DNA of 64,000 nucleotides from Streptomyces verrucosisporus (GCF_017114865.1 NZ_JADEYH010000025.1:1-64000), one strand, 5' to 3'; positions 1 to 10,145 are shown, numbered from the stretch's first letter. Notes: generated from the sequence alone by a model not told the origin. Numbers and translations are program-made.

Positions 1-966
1 AGGGGGGCGGGCTCCGGCGGTGCCGCGGGCTCACGTTCCGGCGACGGCGCGGGCCCCGGCGCCGAACCCGGCGGGGAGGAGAGCACGAGCCCTCCCCCGC
101 GGACCGGCCCGGGCCAGGGCCGCACCGGGCCCCCTGCCTCTGCCCCCGCCTCCGGCTCCGGCCCCGCCCCCGAGGCGACGGCGCCGGACCCCGTGATGCC
201 CGTACGCCCCGCGAAGCCGGTGGCCCCGCGCCCCGTCGTACGCCCCGCGGCGGTGCCGGAGGAGGCGGCGGGGGCGCCCTGCCCCGCCTGCGGTGCACCC
301 AACCCGCCGGGCCGCCGGTTCTGCAGGCGCTGCGCGACGGCGCTGGACCCCTCCGCCGAGCCCGTCCCACCACCGTGGTGGCGGACCGTGTGGCCGCCGC
401 GCCGCCGGGCGCGGGCGGGCTCGGGCCGGGCGGTGCGGTCACTGGTGACCCTGGCCGCGGTGGCGGCCGTGTGCGCGGGCGCTCTCCTGCTACTGCCCGC
501 CGGGCGCACCGTGTTCGAGGACGCCCGGGACAAGATGGGCAAGCCCAGGCCCGTGACCCCTGCGGCCATCGAGGCGAGCGCCGAGGTCCCCCGGCATCCG
601 GCGACGAACACCACGGACGGGCTGAGCAACCGCTACTGGGGCGCGCCCGCACCGGGCGCCTCGGTGACCTACACCTTCCGCGAGCCGTTCCGGCTGGTCG
701 ATCTGATCATCGTCAACGGTCCCTCCAAGTCTCCCGAGGACTACGCCCGTCAGGCACGCGCACTCCGTCTGGACCTGGAGGTGACGGGGCAGGACGGCAC
801 GATGCACCGCGAGGAACTCGCCCTCGGCGACAAGCCGGGTCCTCAGACGTTCCCCATGGGGATCAGCGACGTGAAGACGGTGCGTCTGGTCCTGCGCTCG
901 GCCGTCGATCTGACCGCGGACCGTCATCTGGCCCTGGCGGAGGTGGAGTTCTTCCAAAGGGGCTGA
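1..966 (+). CDS. Zinc-ribbon, single-pass membrane protein with discoidin-like C-terminal domain (5' end outside window)
   Basis: The frame is open from base 1, so the N-terminus lies outside the window; the ATG at 196 is probably internal. The visible N-terminal part is a low-complexity Gly/Pro/Ser/Ala stretch. A zinc ribbon follows (CPACG about 14 residues before CRRC), then a hydrophobic helix near bases 445-505 (LVTLAAVAAVCAGALLLL), then about 130 residues resembling a galactose-binding/discoidin fold (ATNTTDG and NRYWGAP at its start, LALAEVEFF at its end). Such proteins are common in Streptomyces and are thought to place a carbohydrate-binding domain outside the membrane. The substrate is unknown. 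It converges on the galactosidase operon. Confidence 0.75.
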   Translation, partial: RGAGSGGAAGSRSGDGAGPGAEPGGEESTSPPPRTGPGQGRTGPPASAPASGSGPAPEATAPDPVMPVRPAKPVAPRPVVRPAAVPEEAAGAPCPACGAPNPPGRRFCRRCATALDPSAEPVPPPWWRTVWPPRRRARAGSGRAVRSLVTLAAVAAVCAGALLLLPAGRTVFEDARDKMGKPRPVTPAAIEASAEVPRHPATNTTDGLSNRYWGAPAPGASVTYTFREPFRLVDLIIVNGPSKSPEDYARQARALRLDLEVTGQDGTMHREELALGDKPGPQTFPMGISDVKTVRLVLRSAVDLTADRHLALAEVEFFQRG

Positions 967-981
967 TCCCGCGCCGCACCG

Positions 982-1027
982 CCGCACCGCCACCGGACCC
1001 TGCGGCACGGCCTCCCCGGCGGTGCGG
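982..1027. terminator. Hairpin between convergent genes
   Basis: A 10-bp perfect inverted repeat (CCGCACCGCC at 982 and GGCGGTGCGG ending at 1027, loop 26 nt) lies between two converging coding regions. There is no U-tract, as is usual in Streptomyces. It probably terminates in both directions. Confidence 0.5.
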
Positions 1028-3188
1028 CTACCGCACCCGGCGCAGCCGTACCAGCCCGCTCGCGCAGTCGCCGCGCGGCAGATCGGGCACCGGCAGGCCG
1101 TAACCGGTCAGGGTCGCCCCGGACCACTGCGCCCCGGTGTCCTCGTCCCGGTAGCGGGCCCACGCCTCCAGGCCACGCAGTCTCAGCGGGGGGTGGGCGG
1201 GTCCGAAGGAGGTGCTCGGGCGCCACACGAGGACCACCGTCCGGTCGGCGTCGGCATCGGCGTCGGTGTACTGGACGGCCGTCAAAGGCCCCTCCTCCGG
1301 TGCGAGCAGCCGGTGGAGGCGGCCGTGCTGCACCACCGGGCGGATGTCCTTGTACAGCTCGATCAGACGTGCGGCCTCGGCGCTCTCCTCGGCGGTCCAG
1401 TCGGTCAGGTCACCTCCGATGCCCAGGACGCCGGCCATGGCCGAGTGGAACCGGAAGGCCATCGGGACCCTGCGGCCCGTCAGCGGGTTGGGGCTGTCGG
1501 TCACCCATGCGGACATCACCCCGGCCGGGTGGATCTGGCCGAAGCCGTGCTGGATGGTCAGCCGGTCCACCGCGTCGGTGTTGTCGGAGGTCCATACCTG
1601 ATCGCTCCGGGCGAGGACGCCCAGGTCGATCCGGCCTCCGCCGCCCGCGCACCCCTCGATGCGCAGGTGCGGGAGCGCCCCGCGCAGCCGGTCGAGCACC
1701 CGGTGCAAGCCCCGGGCGTGCTCGGTGTGGACCCTGCGCGCGTCCCGGCCGCCGGCGTGGACGCCCGCTTCAGTGAAGGACCGGTTGAAGTCCCACTTGA
1801 GGAAGTCGACGCCGCTGCCGTCGACCAGGTCGCGCAGCCACTCGTACGCCCAGTCCGCCACCTCGCGCCGGGAGAAGTCCAGGACGAGCTGATGGCGCAG
1901 CTCGGTGGCCCGGCGGTCGGGCAGGTGCAGCACCCACTCGGGGTGCCGCCGGTACAGGTCGCTGTCGGCACTGACCATCTCCGGTTCCACCCACACGCCG
2001 AACCCCATGCCCAGCCGGTGCACCTCGTCGGCCAGCGGGCCCAGCCCCCCGCGGGAAGCGGCGCCGGTGCGGCGTCCAGTCGCCCAGGCCCGCCCGGTCG
2101 TCGTCCCGGCCGCCGAACCAGCCGTCGTCGACCACGAACAGCTCCACCCCCAGGGCGGCGGCGCGCCGGGCCAGTGCGAGCTGGTTCTCCTCACTGACCT
2201 GGAAAGACGTCGCCTCCCAGGAGTTGTACAGCACCGGCCGCAGCTCGTCGGGGTGGGGCAGGACGTGCCGGCGCACATAGGTGTGGAAGGCGTGGCCGGC
2301 CCCGCCGAAACCGTCCGTGCCGTACACCGCCACGCTGACCGGGGTGATGTGGCGCGCGCCGGGAGCCAGGGCGATCTCGACTCCCTCGTGTCCCTCCGAG
2401 GCCACCACGCCCACATGTCCGGCGGCGGTGCGCTGGACCGTCAGGCGCCAGCTGCCGCTGGCGGCGAGCGCCGTGGCCCAGACCTCTCCGTGTTCCTCGT
2501 CGGCGCCGCCGGCGTCGAGCACGGCCCACGGACCGGCGTCGTGACCGGTGTGGCCGCGCCTGCTGGTCAGGGTCGTCTCCCCGGCGGCGAGCGCGGTCCG
2601 CTCCAGACGGTTCTCCGCGGACCAGCCGCCGTGGACGCAGGACAGCCGCCAGTGCGGCCGCCGGGGCAGCGGCCAGTGGGCGGAGGCGCACCGCAGGAGG
2701 AGCAGCGGCTGCGCGTCCGGTCCGGCGGTGTGGACGATCTCCGTCCAGCGCTCGAGCATGTCCGTGCCGGGCGGTATCCGGTAGTGCAGCTCCCACGCCA
2801 GCGGCCGCGACCGGTCCCGCAGCGAGACGGCGAGATGGCCCTCCCCGGCGATCCGGCAGCCCTCGATGCGGGGTTCGACCGGATCGCTGCCGTCGGCGAA
2901 GCGGACCTGGAGGGCCGGTACGCCGAACCGGGCGCCGCCCTCGACGGGGTACTCCTCCACCCCGTCCAGACGACCGGCGAAACTGTCGTCGTGGTCGGCC
3001 CACACCGGCAGCGCCGCCGCGTCGGCCAGGGGCACGGGCGCGCCCCAGTGGACGTGGCACACGGTGCCCGCCGCGGTGTCGACGCGCAGGACGTAGCAGG
3101 TTGCGGGGGTGCGCAGCACGACGGTACCGCTGGGCTCGTCGATCTCCACTCCTCCATGGGGCGGCTGTGAAGCACTCCGGGCAGGCAT
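1028..3188 (-). pseudogene. Alpha-galactosidase, glycoside hydrolase family 36, with a one-base frameshift
   Basis: Two overlapping frames together encode one GH36 enzyme of about 720 residues, the normal family length. Residues 1-381 are read from 3188 in one frame: N-terminal beta-sandwich, then LYNSWEATSF and VVDDGWFGGR at the start of the barrel. The rest follows one frame over: GVWVEPEM, the nucleophile motif KWDFNR (Asp about 466), and the acid/base motif GCAGGGGRID (Asp about 521). Removing one C from the C6 run at 2045-2050 restores the full frame. All catalytic residues are present, so this is either a very recent mutation or a homopolymer sequencing error. It is the last gene of the galactoside operon, 68 bp after the beta-galactosidase, and would release terminal alpha-galactose. 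Confidence 0.85.
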
Positions 3189-3256
3189 GGACGGGCTCCT
3201 CGAAGGGTGTGCGGGGCGGGGAAGCGGCGGAGTGCGGCGGAGTGCGGCCGCGCGGG

Positions 3257-5287
3257 TCAGGTCCGGTGCGCGGGCTCCTCGCGTACGACGACCACTCCCC
3301 CGGCCGGGATCTCCACGCGAGAGCCGTCGCCCGCGGCGTCCAGGAGTGCGGTGCCCCCGGCGGCGGCCCGGACACTGTCGCCGGTGTGATTGACGAGGAA
3401 GAGGTAGGAGCCGTCCGGGCCGGTGCGGCGCACCGCCTCGACCCCCTCGGGGACGACGGCGGCGGGACGCAGGCCGGCCTCCGCCGCGAGGCCCCGGACC
3501 AGTTCGCGCAGCGTCGCGGCGGACGCGCGGGTGGCCACGTACCGGGCCGTCCCCTCACCGTGGGCGTGCCGGGTGGCGGCGGGCCCGCCGCGGGCCGGGC
3601 CGCCGTCGGGGGTGTCGGCGAAGCGGAGCACCGGAGTGCAGCCGCGCGGCTCGACGCGTTCGGCCCACTGCCGGGCCGTCGAGCCGTCGCTCAGGCGGAC
3701 CGTCTCCTCGGGCCGCAGCGGCAGGTACTCGTCGACGCGCAGTCCGAGCACATCGCGCAGGGCGCCGGGGTAGCCGCCCGGGCGCACCCGGTCGCAGGAG
3801 TCCACCACGCCGCTGAAGCAGCCGACCGCGAGGTGTCCGCCCCGGTGCACGTACCGGGTGAGGTCGTCGGCGTGCTCGTCGGCGAGGAGGTAGAGGTTGG
3901 GCGCGACGACCGCCTTGTACGGCGCCAGGTCGGTCCCGGGCGGGACGACGTCGCAGGTGATGTTCGAGGTCCACAGTGCCTCGTACCAGTCGCGCACCGC
4001 GTCGAGGTAGCGCATCGGGCCGCAGGGGCGGGCCTCCAGTTCCAGCGCCCACCAGTTGTGCCAGTCGAACAACAGCGCGACGTCCGCCCGGACCCGTGTT
4101 CCGGTCACCTCGCCGAGCGCCGCCAGCTCCGCGCCCAGCGCGCGGACCTCGCCCCAGATCCGGGTGTCCGTGCCGCCGTGCGGGAGCATCGCGCTGTGCC
4201 ACTTCTCCGCGCCCGCCCGCGACTGCCGCCACTGGAAGAACATGATGCCGTCCGCACCGCGCGCCAGGTGCGTCAGGCTGTTGCGGCGCATCTCCCCCGG
4301 TGTCTTGGCCACGTTGACGGGCTGCCAGTTGACGGCGGAGGTGGAGTGCTCCATGAGCAGCCAGGGGCGGCCGGCGGCCATGCCGCGGGCGAGGTCCGCG
4401 TTCAGGGCCAGGTCGATGTGGCCGTCCGGGTCGGCGGCGGGCAGGTAGTGGTCCAGGGAGACCAGGTCGCACTCGCCGGCGAAGGCGTGGGCGTCGACCT
4501 TCTTCTCCAGCGTCCCCAGGTGGTTGGTGGTCAGGGGTGTGCCGGGTGCGATGCGGCGCAGCAGGGCCGCCTCGGCGCGGTGGCGGGCCAGGAGGGCCTC
4601 GGAGGAGAAGCGGCGGTAGTCCAGGTCCTGCCCCGGGTTGCGGAAGGCCGTGGTGTCGCGGGGCGGGTCGATCTCCTCCCAGTCGCCGTAGCGCTGGCCC
4701 CAGAAGTCGGTGCCCCACGCCTCGTTGAGGGTCTCCAGCGTGGTGTGGCGCGTCCTGAGCCACCGGCGGAACGCGGCGGCGCTGGTGTCGCAGTAGCACA
4801 GGGCGTTGTGGTTGCCCCACTCGTTGTGGACGTGCCACAGCGCGACCGCGGGGTGGGCGGCGTAGCGGGTGGCCAGTGCGGTGACGACGGCGTCGGCGGC
4901 CTCGGCGTAGGCGGGGTGGCTGGGGCAGAAGGCCTGCCGGCTGCCGTGGGCCAGCCGGGTGCCTGCGGCGGTGACCGGCCGGGCGTCGGGGTGCAGCCGG
5001 GTGAACCAGGGCGGCGGCGCGGCGGTGGGCGTGGCGAGGTCCACGGCGATGCCGTGCGCGTGGAGCAGGTCGAGCACCTCGTCCAGCAGGCTCCAGTCGT
5101 AGGTGTCCGGGCGCGGCTGGATCCGGGACCAGGAGAACACTCCGACGGTGACGAGGTTGACGCCCGCTTCGCGCATCAGGCGGACGTCCTCCCGCCACAC
5201 CTCCCGCGGCCACTGCTCGGGGTTGTAGTCGCCGCCGTAGGCGATGCCGCCGAGCCGGCGGTTCAGGGCGGTCATGGCGTGGGTCAT
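3257..5287 (-). CDS. Beta-galactosidase, glycoside hydrolase family 42
   Basis: A 676-residue retaining GH42 enzyme hydrolysing terminal beta-galactosides. It opens with the family signature GGDYNPEQWP. The acid/base is Glu156 in HNEWGNHNALCYC, where several Cys near the site may bind zinc; the nucleophile is Glu313 in LMEHSTSAVNW. A glutamine-amidotransferase-like trimerisation domain and a short beta C-terminal domain follow. There is no signal peptide, so it acts in the cytoplasm on imported oligosaccharide. The ATG at 5287 overlaps the stop of the upstream permease as ATGA; a second ATG at 5275 is an alternative start. Translational coupling to the transporter makes galacto-oligosaccharide the likely transported substrate. 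Confidence 0.93.
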   Translation of the reverse strand: MTHAMTALNRRLGGIAYGGDYNPEQWPREVWREDVRLMREAGVNLVTVGVFSWSRIQPRPDTYDWSLLDEVLDLLHAHGIAVDLATPTAAPPPWFTRLHPDARPVTAAGTRLAHGSRQAFCPSHPAYAEAADAVVTALATRYAAHPAVALWHVHNEWGNHNALCYCDTSAAAFRRWLRTRHTTLETLNEAWGTDFWGQRYGDWEEIDPPRDTTAFRNPGQDLDYRRFSSEALLARHRAEAALLRRIAPGTPLTTNHLGTLEKKVDAHAFAGECDLVSLDHYLPAADPDGHIDLALNADLARGMAAGRPWLLMEHSTSAVNWQPVNVAKTPGEMRRNSLTHLARGADGIMFFQWRQSRAGAEKWHSAMLPHGGTDTRIWGEVRALGAELAALGEVTGTRVRADVALLFDWHNWWALELEARPCGPMRYLDAVRDWYEALWTSNITCDVVPPGTDLAPYKAVVAPNLYLLADEHADDLTRYVHRGGHLAVGCFSGVVDSCDRVRPGGYPGALRDVLGLRVDEYLPLRPEETVRLSDGSTARQWAERVEPRGCTPVLRFADTPDGGPARGGPAATRHAHGEGTARYVATRASAATLRELVRGLAAEAGLRPAAVVPEGVEAVRRTGPDGSYLFLVNHTGDSVRAAAGGTALLDAAGDGSRVEIPAGGVVVVREEPAHRT

Positions 5288-6177
5288 GACTTCACCGCCC
5301 CGGCGGTGAGCCCGGCGCGCCAGTAGCGCTGGAGCATGAGGAAGGTGAGCACGATGGGCACGACGGAGACCAGGGCTCCCACGATGGTGAGGGTCTGCAG
5401 CTCTGGCAGGCGGCTGGTCTGCGACTGCCAGGTGAACAGGCCGAGGGTGACGGGGTAGAGGGTGTCGTCCTGGAGCATGACCAGGGGCAGCAGGAAGTTG
5501 TTCCAGATGACGACGAACTGGAACAGGAAGACGGTCACCAGCGCCGGGGACATCATGCGCAGTGCGATGCCCCAGAAGATGCGCAGCTCCCCCGCGCCGT
5601 CCATCCGGGCGGCCTCGACCACCTCGTCGGGGACCGACGCCGCGGCGAAGACGCGCGAGAGGTAGACGCCGAAGGGGCTGACGACGCTGGGCAGGAAGAC
5701 CGACCAGAACGTGTTGGTCGCGTCCACCTCGGCGAAGAGCAGGAACAGGGGCAGGGCCAGGGCGGTCGCCGGCACCAGGACGCCGCCGAGGATGACGGAG
5801 AACAGCGCTTCGCGCCCGGTGAAGGTGTACTTGGCCAGGGCGTATCCGGCGGCCGCGGCCAGGAGGGTGGCGATGGCCGCGCCCACCCCGGCGTAGAGGA
5901 GGCTGTTGAGCAGCCACCGGCCGAAGACGCCGCCTTGCTGCTCGAAGAGGGCGGTGAGGTTGTCGCCGAGGTGCCATCGGGCGGGCAGCAGCCCGGGCGT
6001 GGAGACCAGGTCGCTCTGGCTCTTGGTTGCGGAGACGAGCAGCCAGTAGACCGGCAGCAGCATGTAGCAGGCGGCCAGCGTCATGAAGGCCACGGCGGCG
6101 GCCACGGAGAGCCGTCCGGGCCCGCGCCGCCCCGGGGCTGTGGCGTGGGCGCCTTCGGTACGGGTGAGGAAGCTCAT
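5284..6177 (-). CDS. ABC sugar transporter permease (MalG type)
   Basis: A 297-residue inner-membrane permease with about six transmembrane helices. The EAA loop that docks the ATPase is visible as EAARMDGAGELRIFWGIALRMM, at about residues 190-211. The ATG at 6177 overlaps the stop of the other permease (ATGA), and its own stop overlaps the beta-galactosidase start. No ATPase gene is in the operon; in Streptomyces such CUT1 systems usually share the MsiK ATPase encoded elsewhere, which I assume here. Confidence 0.92.
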   Translation of the reverse strand: MSFLTRTEGAHATAPGRRGPGRLSVAAAVAFMTLAACYMLLPVYWLLVSATKSQSDLVSTPGLLPARWHLGDNLTALFEQQGGVFGRWLLNSLLYAGVGAAIATLLAAAAGYALAKYTFTGREALFSVILGGVLVPATALALPLFLLFAEVDATNTFWSVFLPSVVSPFGVYLSRVFAAASVPDEVVEAARMDGAGELRIFWGIALRMMSPALVTVFLFQFVVIWNNFLLPLVMLQDDTLYPVTLGLFTWQSQTSRLPELQTLTIVGALVSVVPIVLTFLMLQRYWRAGLTAGAVKS

Positions 6178-7088
6178 CCCTGCCTCCTGGAGGTGAAGTG
6201 CAGAAAGGCGAACGACAGCAGGAACGTCACGGCGGCCAGCAGGACCGACAGGGCCGCCGCCTCGCTGTAGTTGTCGCCGGAGGCCAGGGAGTACGCCGCC
6301 AGGTTGGGCGTGTACGTGCTGGTCACGCTGGTGGAGATGGACCGGAAGACCTGCGGTTCGGTGAACAGCTGGAAGGTGCCGATGATGGAGAAGACCCCGG
6401 TGAGGACGAGCGCCGGGCGGATCAGCGGCAGCTTGATCCGCAGCGCGATGGTCCAGTCGCCGGCCCCGTCGACGCGCGCCGCCTCCCCGATGTCGGCCGG
6501 GACGGCCTGCAGGGCGGCGTAGAGGATCAGCATGTTGTAGCCGGTGTACGTCCAGGTGACGACGTTGCCGATGGAGAACAGGATGGCGTCCGCGCCCAGC
6601 AGGTCGGCCTGGACTCCGGCCGATCCGAGCAGCTCCACGACCGGTGAGAGCCGGGGGTCGTACAGGAAGGCCCACATCAGCGCCGCGACCACGCCCGGGA
6701 TGCCGTACGGAACGAAGTACACCAGGCGGAAGAAGCGCTTGAGTCTGGCCACGGCGGAGTCCAGCAGCAGGGCGAGCGCCAGGGCGAACAGGAGCATCAC
6801 CGGGATCTGCACCAGGGCGAACAGGCCGACGCGTACGACGCTGTCGGCGAAGAACGGCTCGCGTACGACGCCGGCGTACTGCTCGAATCCGGCGAACACC
6901 GAGTGGGTGCTCCCGAAGGTGCCTCCCACCCGCTCGGTCCTGTGCAGGCTCTGCCAGAAGGCGTAGCCGACCGGGACGAGAGTGAACAGGACGAAGGGTA
7001 TGAGGAAGGGGGCGAGGAACGCGTAGGGGGCGAGGGCCCGGCGGGGGTACCTGCGGCGTGTGCCGGGCGGGGCGGCGGTGGATGTCAC
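6174..7088 (-). CDS. ABC sugar transporter permease (MalF type)
   Basis: A 304-residue permease. A short basic N-terminus precedes the first helix (YAFLAPFLIPFVLFTLVPVG) and further hydrophobic segments follow. The EAA loop reads EAARVDGAGDWTIALRIKLPLI, near residue 200. It follows the solute-binding protein gene by about 70 bp and overlaps the second permease by 4 bp. It forms the heterodimeric channel with that permease. Confidence 0.92.
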   Translation of the reverse strand: MTSTAAPPGTRRRYPRRALAPYAFLAPFLIPFVLFTLVPVGYAFWQSLHRTERVGGTFGSTHSVFAGFEQYAGVVREPFFADSVVRVGLFALVQIPVMLLFALALALLLDSAVARLKRFFRLVYFVPYGIPGVVAALMWAFLYDPRLSPVVELLGSAGVQADLLGADAILFSIGNVVTWTYTGYNMLILYAALQAVPADIGEAARVDGAGDWTIALRIKLPLIRPALVLTGVFSIIGTFQLFTEPQVFRSISTSVTSTYTPNLAAYSLASGDNYSEAAALSVLLAAVTFLLSFAFLHFTSRRQG

Positions 7089-7157
7089 GGGAAGGCCTTC
7101 GGCGGGGTGCGGTCCCCGCCGCCGGTGCGGCGGGGACGCGGGGCGAGGGGTGATCGG

Positions 7158-8513
7158 TCAGTCGGCCACGTCGAGGGACTGCTTGCGCAGCGAGTCCGCG
7201 CTCTGGGACTGGGTCTGCTCCAGGACGTCGCCGAGCGTTCCCTCGCCGCCGACGGCGCCGGCCGTTCCGTCGCCGAGGAAGCGGTAGGTGTCGGTCATGG
7301 TCGGCCCCCAGGTGAAATCGGTGTCCACGTCGGCGGAGGCCTGCGCGAAGACGTCGAAGATCCTCTGCCCGCCGTAGAAGTCCACCGGCTGCTTCAGGGC
7401 CGGCAGGTCCAGGCCCGCCGTGGCCGCCGGGTAGAGGCCGCCCTCGCGGTTGAGGATCTCCAGCGCCTCGGGGTCGGTGTTGAGCCACAGCGCGAACTCG
7501 GCTGCCTCGGCGGGGTGTTCGGTGCCGGAGAGCACCGCCGTGGTGGAACCGCCCCAGTTCCCGGCCCGCTGGTCGCCGGCGTTCCACTGCGGCATGGGGG
7601 CCACCGCCCACTTGCCGTCCGTCGACTTGGCGTTGTCCCGGATGGTGCTGTAGCCCCAGGCGGCGCTGATCCAGGTGACGACCTCGCCGGAGTTCCAGGC
7701 CTTGTAGAGGGCGGGTGAGAAGCCCTGGAGGTCCGTGGCGACGAGCTCGTCGTCGATCAGCTTCTGCCAGTAGTCGGCTACCTGGCGGCTCTCCGGCCGG
7801 TCGACGGTGACCTTCCAGGCCTCGCCGTCCCGTTCGAACATGGTGGCCCGGTTCTGCCACAGCAGGCCGGTGAACCAGTTCGGGTCGGTCTGCGAGAAGT
7901 GGGTGATGTACTTGCCGTCCTGCTTGATCTCGCGGGCGGCGGCGGCGTACTCCTCCCAGGTGGTGGGGGCCTTGAGGCCGAGTTCGTCGAAGACGTCCTT
8001 GCGGTAGAACATGGCCATGGGGCCGGTGTCCTGCGGGACGGCCCAGATGCCGTCCTCTCCCCCGGCGCCGAAGTCCACCTGGGACCGGGTCCAGTCGACG
8101 AACTTCTCCTGGGCCTCGCTCACGCCGGGGCACTCGGCTATGTCGCGCAGGCCCCCCTTGAGACGGAAGCTGGCCAGGGAGTCGTACTCGATCTGGCCGA
8201 GGTCGGGCGCCTTGTCGGCCTTCAGGGCGTTGGACATGTTCTGGTAGGTGCCCGCGTTGCCGGCGGGGGTCGTCTTCAACTTCACCTGGACGTCGGGGTT
8301 CTGCCCGTTCCACAGGTCCACCGCCTCCTGCATCCCCGGCACCCAGGACCAGTACTGCAGCGTGACCTTGCCCGAGGACGGCTCGCAGGAGACGTCGGCC
8401 GCGGCGTCGTCCTTGCCACCGCCGCCGCATCCGGTGGCCGCCGTGAGGGCCACGACCGCAGCGCCGATCATGCAGCGTCTGGCCATGGGTGAGAGGTGAG
8501 CGCGCATCGCCAT
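7158..8513 (-). CDS. Extracellular sugar-binding lipoprotein of the galactoside ABC transporter
   Basis: A 451-residue family 1 solute-binding protein. The signal peptide has a basic start (MAMRAHLSPMARR), a hydrophobic core and a lipobox ending ATGC, then a GGGGKDD linker, so it is anchored outside the membrane. Conserved-looking segments include LQYWSWVPGM and the Trp-rich sugar-site stretches. I chose the ATG at 8513 because AAGGAG lies 7 bases upstream; a start at 8570 would add an unlikely 19-residue extension. It is the first gene of the transport/hydrolase operon. Confidence 0.92.
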   Translation of the reverse strand: MAMRAHLSPMARRCMIGAAVVALTAATGCGGGGKDDAAADVSCEPSSGKVTLQYWSWVPGMQEAVDLWNGQNPDVQVKLKTTPAGNAGTYQNMSNALKADKAPDLGQIEYDSLASFRLKGGLRDIAECPGVSEAQEKFVDWTRSQVDFGAGGEDGIWAVPQDTGPMAMFYRKDVFDELGLKAPTTWEEYAAAAREIKQDGKYITHFSQTDPNWFTGLLWQNRATMFERDGEAWKVTVDRPESRQVADYWQKLIDDELVATDLQGFSPALYKAWNSGEVVTWISAAWGYSTIRDNAKSTDGKWAVAPMPQWNAGDQRAGNWGGSTTAVLSGTEHPAEAAEFALWLNTDPEALEILNREGGLYPAATAGLDLPALKQPVDFYGGQRIFDVFAQASADVDTDFTWGPTMTDTYRFLGDGTAGAVGGEGTLGDVLEQTQSQSADSLRKQSLDVAD

Positions 8514-8726
8514 GAGGTTGCTCCTTGGGCTGAGAGTCCGCTCCGACGAAGCGGTGGGCGCAACCTTCACGACAGGAAGCGGAAGAAGTCAATAGACTGG
8601 AGGAATTCAAGCAACTCCGAGTTCACTCCGTGACCACACCGGACGGCGGTCAGCCTCTCTCCACACCCATCTTGAACTGCTGTTTCCTTTCCCGTACCAA
8701 CTCCTCACCGGTCAGGGCCTCGTCAT

Positions 8727-8742
8727 GCGGAATCGATTACGC
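8727..8742. promoter_or_regulatory. LacI-family operator in the 8514-8828 intergenic region
   Basis: GCGGAATCGATTACGC is a near-perfect palindrome centred on ATCGAT, the CG-centred form typical of LacI/GalR operators. It lies between the LacI gene and the solute-binding gene it probably controls, 214 bp upstream of that start. A candidate -35 TTGACT is at 8592-8587 on the minus strand with no convincing -10. The rest of this 315-bp gap shows nothing else. Confidence 0.6.
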
Positions 8743-8828
8743 TACGGTGTCCAGCAGGCCATGGCGACGCCGTCCGAGGGGTCCCCGAAGGGGTTCCGAG
8801 AGGAGGGGCCGGCGGGGAGGGAGACCGG

Positions 8829-9821
8829 TCAGGCCGAGGCGCGCGCGACGAACTCCGCCCTCACCCGGATGGTCCGGTGCACGCTGCGTCCGTCGAGCCT
8901 CCCCCTGAGCAGCCGGGCGGCGGCCCGGCCGACGTCCTCGGCCGGATAGCGGATCGTCGTCAGCCGCGGACGCACCAGGGAGGCGAAGGAGGCGTCGTCG
9001 TGGCCCACCAGCGCCACATCGCCCGGTATGTCGACGCCCAGTTCGCAGGCCTTGTCCATGGCGCCGACCGCGATGACGTCGTTGGCGCAGAACACCGCGT
9101 CCGGCCGGTAGCGCCGGCGCATCAGCTCGGCGAATCCCTCGGCCCCTGCCTCACGCGTGTGCTCGCCCCTGATCACCAGCTCCCGCGGCAGGGAGGTGCC
9201 GAACTGCCGGGCGAGCCCTCTGAGGAGTTCCAGACGCGGATCGCCCCCCGTCGCGTCCCGCGGCCCCGCGATCATCGCGATGCGGCGCCGCTGCGCCGCG
9301 GTCACCCTCTCCAGTGCCTGCCGGGTCGCGGTCCGCGCGTCGGGGGTCACCAGGTCGACGGGGCCGAAGGGGACGTCCGCGCTCACGACGGCGGGGATCC
9401 CGGCATCGGTGAGCGTCCGGATGTCCCGGGGCAGCAGCCGGAACGGTGTGATCACGACACCGGCGAAGCGCTGCTGCACCGCCTCGGCCAGCAGCGCGCG
9501 TTCCTCCTCACGCCGAGCGCGGGTGTCGCAGACGACCACATGGATGCCCAGGCCCCGCAGCTCCTCCTGGAGAATGGCCGCGAGCTGCGCGAAGAACGGG
9601 TTGGCGATGTCGGGCACGATCAGCGCAACGAGGCTGGACCGGCCCGTCCGCAGGCTGCGGGCCGCCGTGTTCACGGTGAACCCCAGCTCGTCGATGGCTT
9701 TCTCCACCGCCGCCCGGGTCGCGGGGGCGACGGGCCTCTTGCCGGACAGGACGTAGGAGACCGTGGCGGAGGAGACTCCCGCCACACGGGCGACGTCCGC
9801 CATGGTGACCCGTTCTCGCAC
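8829..9821 (-). CDS. LacI family sugar-responsive repressor
   Basis: A 330-residue regulator. The N-terminal HTH is TMADVARVAGVSSATVSYVL (residues 6-25) with a hinge helix ending AARSLRTGRS. A periplasmic-binding-like effector domain follows (LIVPDIANPFFAQLA, CANDVIAVGAM, VGHDDASFASL). The start is GTG at 9821 with GGGAG 8 bases upstream. It is co-oriented with and directly upstream of the galactoside operon, with a matching operator between them, so it is the obvious local repressor, presumably released by a galactoside or its product. Confidence 0.92.
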   Translation of the reverse strand: MRERVTMADVARVAGVSSATVSYVLSGKRPVAPATRAAVEKAIDELGFTVNTAARSLRTGRSSLVALIVPDIANPFFAQLAAILQEELRGLGIHVVVCDTRARREEERALLAEAVQQRFAGVVITPFRLLPRDIRTLTDAGIPAVVSADVPFGPVDLVTPDARTATRQALERVTAAQRRRIAMIAGPRDATGGDPRLELLRGLARQFGTSLPRELVIRGEHTREAGAEGFAELMRRRYRPDAVFCANDVIAVGAMDKACELGVDIPGDVALVGHDDASFASLVRPRLTTIRYPAEDVGRAAARLLRGRLDGRSVHRTIRVRAEFVARASA

Positions 9822-9970
9822 TGCTCACGCTCCCTTCGCGCCGTCACCCTACTTCAAGGGCGCCATTCGGACGGATCCGCTCTGACCTGGCGGTTTCCGC
9901 CGCCGCCCGGCGATGGGCGGTCACCGTACGACGTACGAGGCCATGCGCTCCCGCGGGAGCGGGGGGAGGC

Positions 9971-10145
9971 CTACGGCACCCGGCGCCCCGGGGCGGTGAC
10001 GGCGGTCCGGGGGGTCTGCGGCAGCAGGTCGTGGTGCAGGCGGGTACCGGCGAAGGCCGGGAGGCGCTCGGCCCCGCGCTCGCAGCGGCGGTGGGGCGGG
10101 TGGCGGTGGGCGAGCCGGGCGATGTGCGAGCCGGTGGCCCGGCGG
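9971..10145 (-). pseudogene. Possible C-terminal gene remnant in the 9822-10160 gap
   Basis: A minus-strand frame with strong G/C third-position bias ends at TAG 9971-9973. It reads roughly ATGSHIARLAHRHPPHRRCE and, further on, HDLLPQTPRTAVTAPGRRVP. It has no start codon or upstream domain, so it looks like the tail of a lost gene. I do not recognise the family. The remainder of the 339-bp gap should hold the LacI promoter; no clear boxes were seen. Confidence 0.3.
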
